NCBI RefSeq assembly: GCF_014384905.1
Contig: NZ_JACRSV010000001.1
Span: 62,001 to 126,000, forward strand
Direction of reading: 5' to 3'
Length of the DNA stretch: 64,000 bases
Source: Fumia xinanensis
Lineage (GTDB): Bacteria; Bacillota; Clostridia; Oscillospirales; Ruminococcaceae
In this document: piece after piece, positions 26,158 to 35,852 of the stretch
Layout: every line of letters begins with the position of its first letter
Position numbering within the stretch: the first letter of the stretch is position 1
Notes under the pieces: model-generated
What the model saw: the letters and a program-made list of their open reading frames with translations, nothing else
Told to the model about the DNA's origin: nothing
Database searches by the model: none
Program-made: the position numbers and the translations under genes

Positions 26158-26187
26158 TTGACAAGAAATGGAAAACGTAGTTAAATA
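26158..26187 (+). promoter_or_regulatory. Probable promoter of cysE
   Basis: TTGACA (26158-26163), 18 bases, TAAATA (26182-26187), about 70 bases before the ATG at 26256. Confidence 0.5.
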
Positions 26188-26255
26188 AGATTACAACAAC
26201 GACATTCCAAACGGTGGTGTTACAACCTACACAGTTTTTTATAAAGGTGGTTTTT

Positions 26256-26930
26256 ATGCTAGACCGAGTCCGAGCGGATATCCGGGCCATCAAAGAACGC
26301 GACCCGGCATCCCGTAATTCATTTGAAATTGTTATGCTCTATTCGGGACTGCACGCTATTATGCTGCATCGTCCCGCGCATTTTTTATACCGTCATAAGT
26401 GGTTTTTTCTTGCGCGCTTTCTTTCCCAGTTCGCCCGTTTTTTGACCGGAATCGAAATCCATCCGGGGGCTAAAATCGGCAAAGGAGTCTTTATTGACCA
26501 CGGCAGCGGCGTCGTCATCGGCGAAACCACCGAAATTGGCGACGGCTGTACAATCTATCAGGGGGCGACTTTGGGTGGAACGGGTAAAGAAAAAGGAAAA
26601 CGGCATCCCACTTTGGGGAAAAATGTGTTGGTGGGAACCGGGGCGAAGATTTTAGGACCTTTCAAAGTGGGAGACAATTCGAAAATTGCCGCTAATGCGG
26701 TAGTTTTAGAGGAAATTCCACCTGATTCCACCGCCGTAGGCGTCCCGGCCAGGGTCGTTAAACAAAACGGAAAACGAATCTGTGAAGATTTGGATCAGAT
26801 TCATATTCCTGATCCTGTTTCCCAGGAACTTTGCCAGATGCGGCACCGCATCGACAAACTGGAAAAGTTGCTGCGCGAGCAACACTTTTCACATCCCGAA
26901 CTGGAAGTTGGGGAAAATAATGCAGAATAA
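26256..26930 (+). CDS. cysE: Serine O-acetyltransferase
   Basis: CysE makes O-acetylserine, the precursor of cysteine. A short N-terminal helical domain is followed by left-handed hexapeptide repeats. These contain GAKIGKGVFIDHGSGVVIG and YQGATLGGTGKEKGKRHP, with the catalytic histidines and aspartate. At 224 residues it is the short Firmicutes (EpsC-like) form. I use ATG 26256 because AAAGGTGG lies five bases upstream; an earlier start at 26214 lacks one. The next gene, a sugar-phosphate kinase, is unrelated in function. Confidence 0.92.
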   Translation: MLDRVRADIRAIKERDPASRNSFEIVMLYSGLHAIMLHRPAHFLYRHKWFFLARFLSQFARFLTGIEIHPGAKIGKGVFIDHGSGVVIGETTEIGDGCTIYQGATLGGTGKEKGKRHPTLGKNVLVGTGAKILGPFKVGDNSKIAANAVVLEEIPPDSTAVGVPARVVKQNGKRICEDLDQIHIPDPVSQELCQMRHRIDKLEKLLREQHFSHPELEVGENNAE

Positions 26931-27029
26931 AATATTCAGGTACTGTGATTTGCATTTTTGATAAATAGAGAAAAAAATACGAATCGGCTTGGTACTTTTC
27001 CGATTTATTTTTGTCAGGAGGGCGTTTGT

Positions 27030-27971
27030 ATGTTTGACAAAATTATTACCATTTCCGTCAATCCGGCACTGGATGTAACACTTTGGACCGAAACTATGGA
27101 CTTTTCCGAGCCGAATAAGACCACCCGGGAGGAAATTTATGCCGCTGGAAAATCCATCAATGTTTCGAGGGTGCTGGCATCCCTGCAAACGCCGTCGGTT
27201 TCACTGGGAATCTGTGGTGACGATAATTCGAGGCTGTTCACTTCGTTGCTTCAAAAAGATGGGGTACACTATGACTTTTTAACCATCCCTGGTTGCATCC
27301 GTGAAAATTTGACCCTCATTATACCGGACGGGCGCGTTCTCAAAATCAACAGGGCCGGTTTTCCGGTGCCGGCCGATGCCATGAAGCAGCTTAAAATACG
27401 CATAGAAAAAGAAATGGATGGCTGCGGCAACGTGTTGCTGGTCTTCGCCGGGAGCCTGCCTCCCAACATCACTCCGGAAGCCTATAAATCATATATTTTA
27501 TCCTTCCGGCGGAAAGGGGTTGCCTTGGCCCTGGATACCGCGGTTTTCAAGATGCAGGATATTGAAGAACTGCAACCCTTTATCATCAAGCCAAACTTAG
27601 TAGAATTTAGACAGATGTGCGGTAGTGATTTGAGAACTGAGCAGTCGATTATCAAACTTTGCAGGACATTGTCTTCCTATGTGGACCATGTCCTGGTGAG
27701 TTTGGGTTCAAAAGGGCTCATTTACGTTACAAAAGACTGTGGATACCGGCTCAGTACCCTCTCTGTCAGCGTGAAATCCACCATCGGTGCTGGGGATACG
27801 ACGCTGGCTGGTTTCATCCACAGTTTGCAACAAGGGAATTCTCCTCAGGAGGCGATTACTTACGCAGTGGCCGCCGGCAGCGCTTCGGTGATGCTGGATG
27901 GCACCGACATCGTTACTCCTAAGCAAGTGGAAGAGCAGATTCCAAATGTGGCAGTCAAATCCATCCGATAG
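27030..27971 (+). CDS. PfkB-family kinase, 1-phosphofructokinase-like
   Basis: This ribokinase-fold enzyme phosphorylates a sugar phosphate. NPALDVTL at the N-terminus and the AAGKSINVSRVLASL segment resemble FruK and LacC, which act on fructose 1-phosphate or tagatose 6-phosphate. The catalytic motif is IGAGDTTLAGF; most relatives have GAGDS in this place. ATG 27030 has AGGAGGG upstream. No PTS transporter is adjacent, so the substrate is uncertain. A terminator follows directly. The length of 313 residues is normal. Confidence 0.85.
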   Translation: MFDKIITISVNPALDVTLWTETMDFSEPNKTTREEIYAAGKSINVSRVLASLQTPSVSLGICGDDNSRLFTSLLQKDGVHYDFLTIPGCIRENLTLIIPDGRVLKINRAGFPVPADAMKQLKIRIEKEMDGCGNVLLVFAGSLPPNITPEAYKSYILSFRRKGVALALDTAVFKMQDIEELQPFIIKPNLVEFRQMCGSDLRTEQSIIKLCRTLSSYVDHVLVSLGSKGLIYVTKDCGYRLSTLSVSVKSTIGAGDTTLAGFIHSLQQGNSPQEAITYAVAAGSASVMLDGTDIVTPKQVEEQIPNVAVKSIR

Positions 27972-27976
27972 ACAAA

Positions 27977-27998
27977 CCGCCTTTAATAGGCGGCTTTT
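27977..27998 (+). terminator. Terminator after the PfkB-family gene
   Basis: CCGCCT and AGGCGG (27977-27993) pair around a five-base loop, followed by CTTTTCT. Confidence 0.75.
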
Positions 27999-28145
27999 CT
28001 ATCTTTGAAACCGGAGCAAAATGTGTCTGCTTTGTTTCAAGTGATGCCATCAAAATGATTTTAGCATTGGTTTGTCTAAGAGATCACTATATTTACGAAA
28101 GTAGTCAACCTGCACCATCTTTTGACTGTATTCACAAATTTTTTC

Positions 28146-28174
28146 TTGCCTTTTTCGTCATAAAGTGATACTAT
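28146..28174 (+). promoter_or_regulatory. Promoter of the miaB unit
   Basis: TTGCCT (28146-28151), 17 bases, TACTAT (28169-28174), about 57 bases before the TTG start of miaB. The rest of the 27998-28146 gap is AT-rich and shows nothing else. Confidence 0.6.
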
Positions 28175-28230
28175 TTTAGAGTATTGAGAAAAATTGTTCC
28201 TATTTATTTTGTCTGCGGAGGTTTCGGGAT

Positions 28231-29661
28231 TTGTCGGAAAAAAAACGGGCGGTGCTGTGCCAGGAAGAATATTCCCGCCAAGCTGAGTTTATGAAAAAAT
28301 GCGCGGAATTGGTTTTGAGGCGATACGGCGATCATCGGTCTCCCATGGCACTGGTGCGCAGTTATGGCTGTCAGCAGAATGTGAACGACGGCGAAAAAAT
28401 TATGGGTATGTTATCAGAGATGGGCTTTGGCTTTACAGATGACGTAAACGCCGCCGACGTGATACTTTATAATACCTGCGCTGTTCGAGAAAACGCCGAG
28501 AAAAAGGTGTTCGGATTTGTGGGGGAGCTTTCCCACTGCAAGGCGCGGAATGAAAATCTCCTTGTAGGACTCTGCGGCTGCATGGCGCAGCAGGAGCACA
28601 TTTCGGCAAAAATTAAAAAAAGCTATCCTCAGGTGGACTTTGTGTTCGGCACGCACGCCCTTTACCGGTTTCCGGAGATTTTTTGCAAGGCATTGACAGA
28701 GCACCAACGGATTTTTGATATCGAAAATTCTGATGGTATCATTGCAGAGGGAATACCAGTTAGGCGGCTGGGTAAAATACAGGCAAGCCTACCCATCATG
28801 TATGGCTGCAACAATTTTTGCACCTACTGCGTAGTGCCGCTGGTGCGGGGCCGGGAGCGTTCGAGAAGTTCCAAAGACGTACTCCAAGAAGCGAGAGAGA
28901 TCGTGGCAGCGGGATACAGGGAAATTATGCTATTGGGGCAGAACGTCAACTCCTACGGCAAAGATTTGGACAACGATTTAAGCTTTCCGGAGCTTTTGCG
29001 GGCGGTGAACGACATCCCAGGGGACTTCCGCATTCGATTTATGACCTCCCATCCAAAGGATTGTACAAAGGAACTGATCGATGCGGTAGCGGAGTGCAAT
29101 AAAATCTGCAACCACATCCACCTGCCGGTACAGTCGGGAAGCGACCGGATTTTGAAACTTATGAACCGGCACTACACCACCGAGGAATACTTTTCTCTCA
29201 TTGATTACGCCCGGGAAAAAATTCCGGACGTGATGTTCTCGTCGGACATCATCGTGGGCTTTCCCGGGGAAACCCATGAGGACTTTTTGGAGACGATTAA
29301 TCTGGTTCAAAAGGTGCGGTATGCATCGCTTTTTACCTTTATCTACTCCAAAAGGGTTGGAACAAAGGCAGCATCTATGGAAGACCCCGTTTCCGCGTCG
29401 GAAAAATCCAAGTGGTTTCAGGAGCTTTTAGACGTTCAGCGGAAAATCACTGACGAGCTTTACAGGGACTGCGTGGGCAGAACCTATCGGGTACTTGTTG
29501 AACGGACGGGTGATCACGACGACTATCTGCTGGCCGGCAGGACAGAAAATAACATAATTATTGACTTTGAAGGGGATCCTTCTTTGGTGGGGGAGTTCGC
29601 CATGGTGGAAATCGTTTCCGCCAATAATCGTTCCGTCCGGGGAAAGCTTGTAAACGAGTAA
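28231..29661 (+). CDS. miaB: tRNA-i6A37 methylthiotransferase
   Basis: MiaB methylthiolates isopentenyladenosine 37 in tRNAs, acting after MiaA. The N-terminal domain has cysteines in SYGCQQN, NTCAVR and LCGCMAQ. The radical SAM motif is CNNFCTYCVVP followed by RGRERSRS. A TRAM domain is at the C-terminus. At 476 residues it has a typical Firmicutes N-terminal extension. The start is TTG 28231 with GCGGAGG nine bases upstream. miaA lies about 5 kb downstream in the same direction. Confidence 0.96.
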   Translation: MSEKKRAVLCQEEYSRQAEFMKKCAELVLRRYGDHRSPMALVRSYGCQQNVNDGEKIMGMLSEMGFGFTDDVNAADVILYNTCAVRENAEKKVFGFVGELSHCKARNENLLVGLCGCMAQQEHISAKIKKSYPQVDFVFGTHALYRFPEIFCKALTEHQRIFDIENSDGIIAEGIPVRRLGKIQASLPIMYGCNNFCTYCVVPLVRGRERSRSSKDVLQEAREIVAAGYREIMLLGQNVNSYGKDLDNDLSFPELLRAVNDIPGDFRIRFMTSHPKDCTKELIDAVAECNKICNHIHLPVQSGSDRILKLMNRHYTTEEYFSLIDYAREKIPDVMFSSDIIVGFPGETHEDFLETINLVQKVRYASLFTFIYSKRVGTKAASMEDPVSASEKSKWFQELLDVQRKITDELYRDCVGRTYRVLVERTGDHDDYLLAGRTENNIIIDFEGDPSLVGEFAMVEIVSANNRSVRGKLVNE

Positions 29662-29706
29662 TCAAAACGCTATGCGTTTTAGAATAGAAAGGCTGGAAAA
29701 GAACAC

Positions 29707-30111
29707 ATGAAATTGATCGAAATGGCAAGAGACATGGGCAAAGAGATTCAGGCAAGCGCCGAATACAAAAGACTGCGGGAAGCACAGACTGCCTGCGATA
29801 ATGATTCCGCATTGCAGGACGATATCGGCAAGTTTAACCTGAAAAGACTGGACATGAATAACGAGATGCAGAAAACCGAGCGGGACGACGAAAAGCTCAA
29901 AGTCCTCAACGAGGAGCTGCAGAACATTTACACTGAAGTCATGGGCAACAAGAACATGATGGAGTACAATATCGCCAAGCAGGAAATGGACGAGATCATG
30001 CAGCAGGTGAACGCCATCCTTACGATGTGCGTCAATGGCGAAGACCCTGAAACCTGTGAAATCCCCACAGGGTGCAGCGGCAGCTGTTCCTCCTGCGGCG
30101 GATGCCACTAA
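29707..30111 (+). CDS. YlbF/YmcA-family protein with cysteine-rich tail
   Basis: This 134-residue helical protein belongs to the YlbF/YmcA family. In Bacillus, such proteins form the Ric complex that assists RNase Y and carries iron-sulfur clusters. The body has heptad-like helices (about 1-105). The tail contains six cysteines at 108, 117, 123, 127, 130 and 133 and ends in CGGCH. Cysteine-rich tails in this family are cluster ligands, so that is the likely role here. Its place between miaB and mutS matches the ymcA neighbourhood in Bacillus. Which Ric subunit it represents is uncertain. Confidence 0.85.
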   Translation: MKLIEMARDMGKEIQASAEYKRLREAQTACDNDSALQDDIGKFNLKRLDMNNEMQKTERDDEKLKVLNEELQNIYTEVMGNKNMMEYNIAKQEMDEIMQQVNAILTMCVNGEDPETCEIPTGCSGSCSSCGGCH

Positions 30112-30124
30112 ACTTTAAAAAGCT

Positions 30125-30160
30125 AGGGTCACCAAAAATTTTGGCGGCCCTCTTTTCTTC
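30125..30160 (+). terminator. Hairpin with T-rich tail between ylbF and mutS
   Basis: AGGG (30125-30128) and CCCT (30148-30151) enclose CCAAAA/TTTTGG pairing, followed by a T-rich run to 30166. It may end part of the miaB-ylbF transcript. Confidence 0.55.
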
Positions 30161-30200
30161 TTTTTTGGATTGACATTTTTTGAAAGGCAGGGCGTTCATT

Positions 30201-32810
30201 GTGGGCAAGCTTTCTCCGATGATGCAGCAGTATAAGGAAATCAAAGAGGCGCACAAGGATTATATCCTTTTTTACCGTTTGGGCGATTTTTATGAGATGT
30301 TTTTCGACGACGCCTTGACGGCGTCTCGGGAACTGGAACTAACCCTCACCGGCCGGGACTGTGGGCTAGAGGAACGGGCGCCTATGTGTGGAGTGCCGCA
30401 CCACGCCTGCGACGTTTATGTCAAAAAGCTGGTGGAAAAGGGCTACAAAGTGGCTATCTGCGAACAGGTGGAGTCCCCCTATGAGGCAAAAGGTGTCGTC
30501 AAGCGGGAAGTCATCCGCATTACGACTCCGGGAACCATCGTCGAAGGAAGTATGCTTCCGGAAGGAGAAAACAACTATATCGCCAGCGTCTATTATGACA
30601 TAACGGGCTTTGGCATCTGTTTTGCCGATATTTCAACAGGCGAAGTGCTGTTTACCGAAAGCCGGGACGAGTCGGTGGAGCGGGGCATTATCAACGAGCT
30701 GTCGAAATTTACGCCGGCGGAGCTGCTGGTCAATGAGAAATTTTTTGACTGCAAGGAGGCAGGAGAATTTCTCAAGCAGAAATTAAACTGCGTCGTTGAC
30801 CCGGTGGACAGCGAAGAGTACGAGGCATCCGCCTGTGTCAAGACCATCCTATCCCATTTTAAAAAGACGAGCCTTTCCGATTTGGGGTTGGAGGACCAGG
30901 AATTTGCTGTTTACGCGGTGGGGAGCCTTCTAAACTATCTGCGGCAGACTCAGAAGGAAGGAATCAACCGGATCACCGGTATTTCTTCTTATAACGAAGA
31001 GCAGTTTTTGTCCATCGACTTCACTGCCCGCCGGAATTTGGAACTTACCGAGACCATTCGCACCCAGGAGAAGCGGGGAACCCTTCTCTGGGTGCTGGAC
31101 AAGACGAAAACCGCCATGGGAAAACGGCTTCTTCGCAAATATTTGGAGCAGCCCCTTGCAAACATCCCGCAGATCACCAGGCGGCAGGCCGCGGTGGCGG
31201 AGCTGTTTGAGAAAAGCATCGATCGCATCGAACTGGCGGAGGCCTTGAGCGGTGTCTATGATTTGCAGCGGCTGATGACCAAGGTAGTATACGGTACAGT
31301 CAATCCCCGAGAGATGCAGGCGCTTTCTTATACTGCCTCCCATCTGCCCCAGGTGAAGGAGCTGACGAGGACTTTTTCGTCGGCGCTTCTGCGGGATTTG
31401 GACGTTCAGCTGGACACACTATCGGACATCCGCCAACTCATCGACAGCGCCATTGTGGAAGATCCACCGGTTTCTTTAAAAGACGGCGGCGTCATCAAAA
31501 AGGGCTATAACGGCGATTTGGACGAGCTTCAGGACATCCATGCAAACGCTAAGGGGTACTTGGCCGACATCGAACAACGAGAAAAAGACATTACCGGCAT
31601 CAAAAATTTGCGCATCAGCTATAACCGGGTGTTCGGGTATTTTATCGAGGTGACGAAATCGAACCTGAATCTAGTGCCCGACCGGTACATCCGCAAACAG
31701 ACTCTCGTGAACTGCGAGCGGTACATAACAGAAGAACTCAAAGAGCTGGAGAGCAAGGTGCTCTACGCCACAGACAAGATGGTGGCGCTGGAGACAGAGC
31801 TTTATAACGAGATCCGGCAAATTGTGTCCGACAAGCTGCCTGTTATCGAGCGGACAGCTGCCGCCGTGGCCCAGCTGGACGTTTTACAGTCCTTTGCCCA
31901 GGTGGCGGCGGACCACAACTACGTCTGTCCCCAACTTTCGGTTAATGGGGAAATCCAGATTATTGAGGGGCGGCATCCGGTGGTGGAGGCTATTTCTTCC
32001 GACGGCGCATTTATCCCCAACGATGTATTTCTCGACCGGGACAAAAATAAAATCGCCATCATCACCGGCCCCAACATGGCGGGCAAATCCACCTACATGC
32101 GTCAGGTGGCCCTCATTGTTATTATGGCGCAGATGGGTTCCTTTGTGCCGGCCAAGGCGGCCACGATTTCATTGGTGGACAAGGTGTTTACCCGAGTTGG
32201 CGCGTCCGATGACCTGACGGCGGGCCAGTCCACCTTTATGGTGGAAATGAGCGAGGTGGCCCACATTCTTCAAAACGCCACCCCAAACAGTTTAGTTATC
32301 CTTGACGAAATCGGGCGGGGAACCTCCACTTTCGACGGCATGAGCATTGCCGAAGCCGTAGTAGAATACATCGTCCGGGAGAAAAATTTAGGTTGTAAAA
32401 CCCTGTTTGCCACTCATTACCACGAACTGACCGAGCTGGAAAACGAGTATGAAGGGGTCGTCAATTACAACATCGCCGTGAAAAAGCGGGGGGACGATAT
32501 CATTTTCCTCCGCAAAATCGTTCGCGGCGGCGCAGACGACAGTTACGGAATCGAGGTGGCCAAGCTGGCCGGGGTGCCGGGTAAAGTCATCAAACGGGCC
32601 AAGACCATTTTGAGCGAACTGGAAATGAGCGTCGGGAAACCAGATCTGACCTATCACATCGGGGCGGAGGACGACCAGATTTCCTTTGAGGATCAGCAAA
32701 ACGAAAAGGCGCTGGGGAGACTCAAAAAACTGGACGCCGACAGCTTGACGCCGAGAGAGGCGCTGGAAGCCCTATACGAATTAAAAGCGATCTTAAACGG
32801 TCAGGAATAA
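30201..32810 (+). CDS. mutS: DNA mismatch repair protein MutS
   Basis: MutS recognises mismatches and recruits MutL. The N-terminal mismatch-binding domain has LGDFYEMFFDDA, with the phenylalanine and glutamate of the F-x-E motif. The C-terminal ATPase has Walker A GPNMAGKST near residue 622, the STFMVEM segment and LDEIGRGTST in Walker B. GTG 30201 gives the family N-terminus KLSPMMQQY, with AGGG upstream; a TTG at 30180 is less likely. At 869 residues it is normal. mutL follows 20 bases later. Confidence 0.97.
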   Translation: MGKLSPMMQQYKEIKEAHKDYILFYRLGDFYEMFFDDALTASRELELTLTGRDCGLEERAPMCGVPHHACDVYVKKLVEKGYKVAICEQVESPYEAKGVVKREVIRITTPGTIVEGSMLPEGENNYIASVYYDITGFGICFADISTGEVLFTESRDESVERGIINELSKFTPAELLVNEKFFDCKEAGEFLKQKLNCVVDPVDSEEYEASACVKTILSHFKKTSLSDLGLEDQEFAVYAVGSLLNYLRQTQKEGINRITGISSYNEEQFLSIDFTARRNLELTETIRTQEKRGTLLWVLDKTKTAMGKRLLRKYLEQPLANIPQITRRQAAVAELFEKSIDRIELAEALSGVYDLQRLMTKVVYGTVNPREMQALSYTASHLPQVKELTRTFSSALLRDLDVQLDTLSDIRQLIDSAIVEDPPVSLKDGGVIKKGYNGDLDELQDIHANAKGYLADIEQREKDITGIKNLRISYNRVFGYFIEVTKSNLNLVPDRYIRKQTLVNCERYITEELKELESKVLYATDKMVALETELYNEIRQIVSDKLPVIERTAAAVAQLDVLQSFAQVAADHNYVCPQLSVNGEIQIIEGRHPVVEAISSDGAFIPNDVFLDRDKNKIAIITGPNMAGKSTYMRQVALIVIMAQMGSFVPAKAATISLVDKVFTRVGASDDLTAGQSTFMVEMSEVAHILQNATPNSLVILDEIGRGTSTFDGMSIAEAVVEYIVREKNLGCKTLFATHYHELTELENEYEGVVNYNIAVKKRGDDIIFLRKIVRGGADDSYGIEVAKLAGVPGKVIKRAKTILSELEMSVGKPDLTYHIGAEDDQISFEDQQNEKALGRLKKLDADSLTPREALEALYELKAILNGQE

Positions 32811-32830
32811 TACATAACAGGAGGAACCAA

Positions 32831-34837
32831 ATGCCCCAGATCCATGTACTGCCCAAAGAAGTGTCCGAACTGATTGCGGCGGGCGAGGTCATCGAGCGGC
32901 CCGCATCCATTGTCAAGGAGCTGATCGAAAACTCTATCGACGCGGGTGCCACTATCATCACGGTGGAAATCCAACACGGCGGCATCCGTTTCATCCGTAT
33001 TACCGACAACGGCTGCGGTATCCATCCGTCCGATGCCCCCACGGCCTTTCTTCGTCACGCCACCAGCAAAGTGAAAAACGCCAGAGATTTGGACGAGATC
33101 GGCACCCTGGGATTCCGTGGGGAGGCCCTCGCATCTATCGCGGCTGTGGCCAGGGTGGAAATGATGACCAAAACCGCCGGCGAAGAGCTGGGGACCTACG
33201 TGAAAATCGAAGGATCGGAGCTCCAGGAGGTGCGGGAGACCGGCTGCCCCCTGGGTTCCACCATCACCATCCGGGACATTTTCTATAACGTGCCGGCAAG
33301 GCTTAAATTTCTCAAAAAAGATGTAACCGAGGGGAATGCTGTTGCCAGTATCGTTGATAAAATCGCCCTCTCCCATCCGGAGATTTCGGTAAAACTCATA
33401 AGAGACAACAAGGTAGCCTTTCACACACCGGGGGACAGCAAGCTCATAAGCGCCGTTTACACCATCTTCGGCAGGGAGTTTGCCCAGAACATGCTGCCGG
33501 TGGATTACGAACTGAACGGCATCAAAGTGACTGGACTGACAGGTAAGCCTATGTTTCACCGGGCAAACCGGTCGATGCAGCATTTTTTTATCAATGGTCG
33601 CTACACTAAGACTCGCACCTGCGGCATTGCCGCGGAGGAAGGATACCGGGGCGCCATGATGGTGGGGAAATTTCCCGCCTGCGTTTTAGAACTCCAGATG
33701 CCTTTTGACCAGGTTGATGTCAACGTTCATCCGGCGAAAATAGAGGTCCGTTTCGTCAATGAAAAGGCGGTTTTCGACGCAGTTTATTTCGCAGTGAAAA
33801 GTGCGGTGGCAGATCACGGAACACTGGTCAGAAAAGAGACAGCTGTTTCGGACAAATTGCCTGAATTGCAGGGGAAAAGGGGAGCGTCAGTTTCAAAACA
33901 GACTATGGGCATACAAAAAGAGGCATTCCGGACAAATGCCCCTCTGACTGGCAACGGACCCTTGGACGTGGCCAGTCCGTTTCGCAGTGAAGCGGTTCCG
34001 GCAGTGCAGGAGACCATTTCCATAAGTCCGGCAGATCAGTGGCTCCCGAAAAAGCCCAAATCCATCAATATTGACGTGGAGCCCGATCCAGACGATTTTG
34101 TCCCGCCTCCTGTCACTGACGCCCGAGCGGTATTTGAGTTACATAGCTGCGATGAAGGGGAAGAATTCGTTCCCCAAAAGTCGCCGGAAACAAAACCAGA
34201 GAAAACGACAGAAACTGCGACTGTTTTGCACGATAATAGAGGGGGACAGGAAGCGCCTCAGACGGCTGCTCCCATGCAGGTCATCGGAGAGCTGTTCGGG
34301 ACGTATATCCTCGCCCAGATGGGAGATGAGTTTGTCATGATCGACAAACACGCCGCCCATGAACGGATTTTATACAACAAGCTCAAGGAAAATAACGGGG
34401 AACTGGATAAGCAGCTCCTTTTGAGCCCGGTGACGGTTACTTTGTCGCGGCAGGAGCACGAGACGGTGATGGAACGGCTGGATCTGTTTCAAAAAGTCGG
34501 CTTTCTCGTAGAAGATTTCGGAGGCCTCACCGTGATCCTCCGGTCAGTGCCTGCGGTGGCGGAGCCGGAGCGGGCCAAAGAGATGTTTTTGGAAATAACA
34601 GCAAGCCTTCTCCAAAATCGAAAGACGGAATTCCCGGAACTCATCGAGGACATCCTCCATCGGATCGCCTGTCGGGGCGCGGTCAAAGCCCATGATCAGA
34701 ACAGCCGGGTTGAACTGGAGGAACTAGTCAAAATCATTTGCCGGGATGAAAATGTCCGGTACTGTCCCCATGGCCGTCCGGTAATGATCCGTTATACCAG
34801 AAAAGAAATCGAAAAATTATTTGGAAGAATTGTGTAG
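32831..34837 (+). CDS. mutL: DNA mismatch repair protein MutL
   Basis: MutL couples MutS to strand incision. The N-terminal GHKL ATPase has the NSIDAGA segment, DNGCGI, and GFRGEALASI. A variable, charged linker spans about 340-480. The C-terminal domain carries the endonuclease-type metal site: DKHAAHE near residue 502, then ACRGAVKAHD and CPHGRP. In Firmicutes endonuclease MutLs the first motif is usually D-Q-H-A-x2-E-x4-E. Here the Q is K and the last position is N (YNK). AGGAGG precedes the ATG at 32831. Whether incision activity is kept is an open point. Confidence 0.95.
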   Translation: MPQIHVLPKEVSELIAAGEVIERPASIVKELIENSIDAGATIITVEIQHGGIRFIRITDNGCGIHPSDAPTAFLRHATSKVKNARDLDEIGTLGFRGEALASIAAVARVEMMTKTAGEELGTYVKIEGSELQEVRETGCPLGSTITIRDIFYNVPARLKFLKKDVTEGNAVASIVDKIALSHPEISVKLIRDNKVAFHTPGDSKLISAVYTIFGREFAQNMLPVDYELNGIKVTGLTGKPMFHRANRSMQHFFINGRYTKTRTCGIAAEEGYRGAMMVGKFPACVLELQMPFDQVDVNVHPAKIEVRFVNEKAVFDAVYFAVKSAVADHGTLVRKETAVSDKLPELQGKRGASVSKQTMGIQKEAFRTNAPLTGNGPLDVASPFRSEAVPAVQETISISPADQWLPKKPKSINIDVEPDPDDFVPPPVTDARAVFELHSCDEGEEFVPQKSPETKPEKTTETATVLHDNRGGQEAPQTAAPMQVIGELFGTYILAQMGDEFVMIDKHAAHERILYNKLKENNGELDKQLLLSPVTVTLSRQEHETVMERLDLFQKVGFLVEDFGGLTVILRSVPAVAEPERAKEMFLEITASLLQNRKTEFPELIEDILHRIACRGAVKAHDQNSRVELEELVKIICRDENVRYCPHGRPVMIRYTRKEIEKLFGRIV

Positions 34838-34848
34838 GAGGTTTGCCC

Positions 34849-35793
34849 ATGGCCGATAAAATACCCCTTGTGGCGGTGGTAGGCCCCACAGCGTCGGGAA
34901 AAACCGGCTTAGGAATTGCTGTTGCGAAGCACTACGGAGGAGAAGTGGTTTCCGCCGATTCCATGCAGATTTACCGCACCATGGACATCGCCACTGCGAA
35001 GCCCACCTTTGAGGAAATGGACGGGGTTCCTCATCACCTGATCGACTTTTGGGACCCGGATAAGCCTTTTTCTCTGGCGGAATACATCCATTCGGCTAAA
35101 AAAGTCATCGCCGACATCCACAGTCGAGGAAAACTCCCAGTACTGGTAGGGGGAACGGGACTTTACATCAACACTCTGCTTGACAACGTTACCCTAGGGG
35201 AAAGCGGCGGGGATGAGACGCTCCGGGCAGAGCTTCTGCGGGAAGCGGAGGAAAAGGGAAATGGCTATTTGCTTTCAGAGCTTCGCACCTTTGACCCGGA
35301 GACGGCGGAGAACCTTCATGAGAACAATCTTTTGCGTATCGTCCGCGCCATAGAAGTGTATCGTCTGACGGGAGTCACTATGTCCGAATGGGTGAAACGG
35401 AGTCACGAACAAGATTCTCCCTACCGATTCTGCATGATCGGTTTAAATTACAAAGACCGGCAAAACTTGTACGACCGTATCAACCTGCGGGTGGAACGGA
35501 TGATGGCGGAGGGGCTTTTGGAGGAGGCGAGAAGGGTGCTTGACGCGCCTTTGGAAACCTCCGCTCAGGCTATCGGCTACAAGGAACTAAAGCCTTACCT
35601 AGAAGGGGAACTTCCCCTCAATGTATGCGTGGAAAAACTCAAGCAAAGTACCCGCCGCTATGCCAAGCGGCAGCTCACGTGGTTTAGGCGGGACGGACGG
35701 ATTCACTGGATTTATCCGGACGAGGAAGAAAACTTTACAAAAGTTTTTGAAAAATCTATAAAAATCATAGAAAATTCCGCCATATTGTGCTAA
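34849..35793 (+). CDS. miaA: tRNA dimethylallyltransferase
   Basis: MiaA transfers the dimethylallyl group to A37 of tRNAs reading U-starting codons, making the substrate of MiaB. The P-loop GPTASGKT is at about residues 12-19. DSMQIYR with the catalytic aspartate, the GGTGLYI loop and QLTWFRR near the end are all present. TAGGAGG is seven bases before ATG 34849; the TTG two codons earlier is less likely. The 314-residue length is normal. hfq follows from its own promoter. Confidence 0.96.
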   Translation: MADKIPLVAVVGPTASGKTGLGIAVAKHYGGEVVSADSMQIYRTMDIATAKPTFEEMDGVPHHLIDFWDPDKPFSLAEYIHSAKKVIADIHSRGKLPVLVGGTGLYINTLLDNVTLGESGGDETLRAELLREAEEKGNGYLLSELRTFDPETAENLHENNLLRIVRAIEVYRLTGVTMSEWVKRSHEQDSPYRFCMIGLNYKDRQNLYDRINLRVERMMAEGLLEEARRVLDAPLETSAQAIGYKELKPYLEGELPLNVCVEKLKQSTRRYAKRQLTWFRRDGRIHWIYPDEEENFTKVFEKSIKIIENSAILC

Positions 35794-35800
35794 TATACAG

Positions 35801-35830
35801 TTGTATACCTATTTCTATTTTCAATATATA
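35801..35830 (+). promoter_or_regulatory. Probable hfq promoter
   Basis: TTGTAT (35801-35806), 18 bases, TATATA (35825-35830), just after the miaA stop and about 22 bases before the hfq ATG. Confidence 0.5.
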
Positions 35831-35852
35831 GAGAGACAAGGGGGATGAATGG

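Noticed and set aside
26046..26255. Cysteine T-box upstream of cysE
   Set aside because: No specifier loop, T-box sequence or antiterminator pairing is seen. The hairpin there is better explained as the pgsA terminator.
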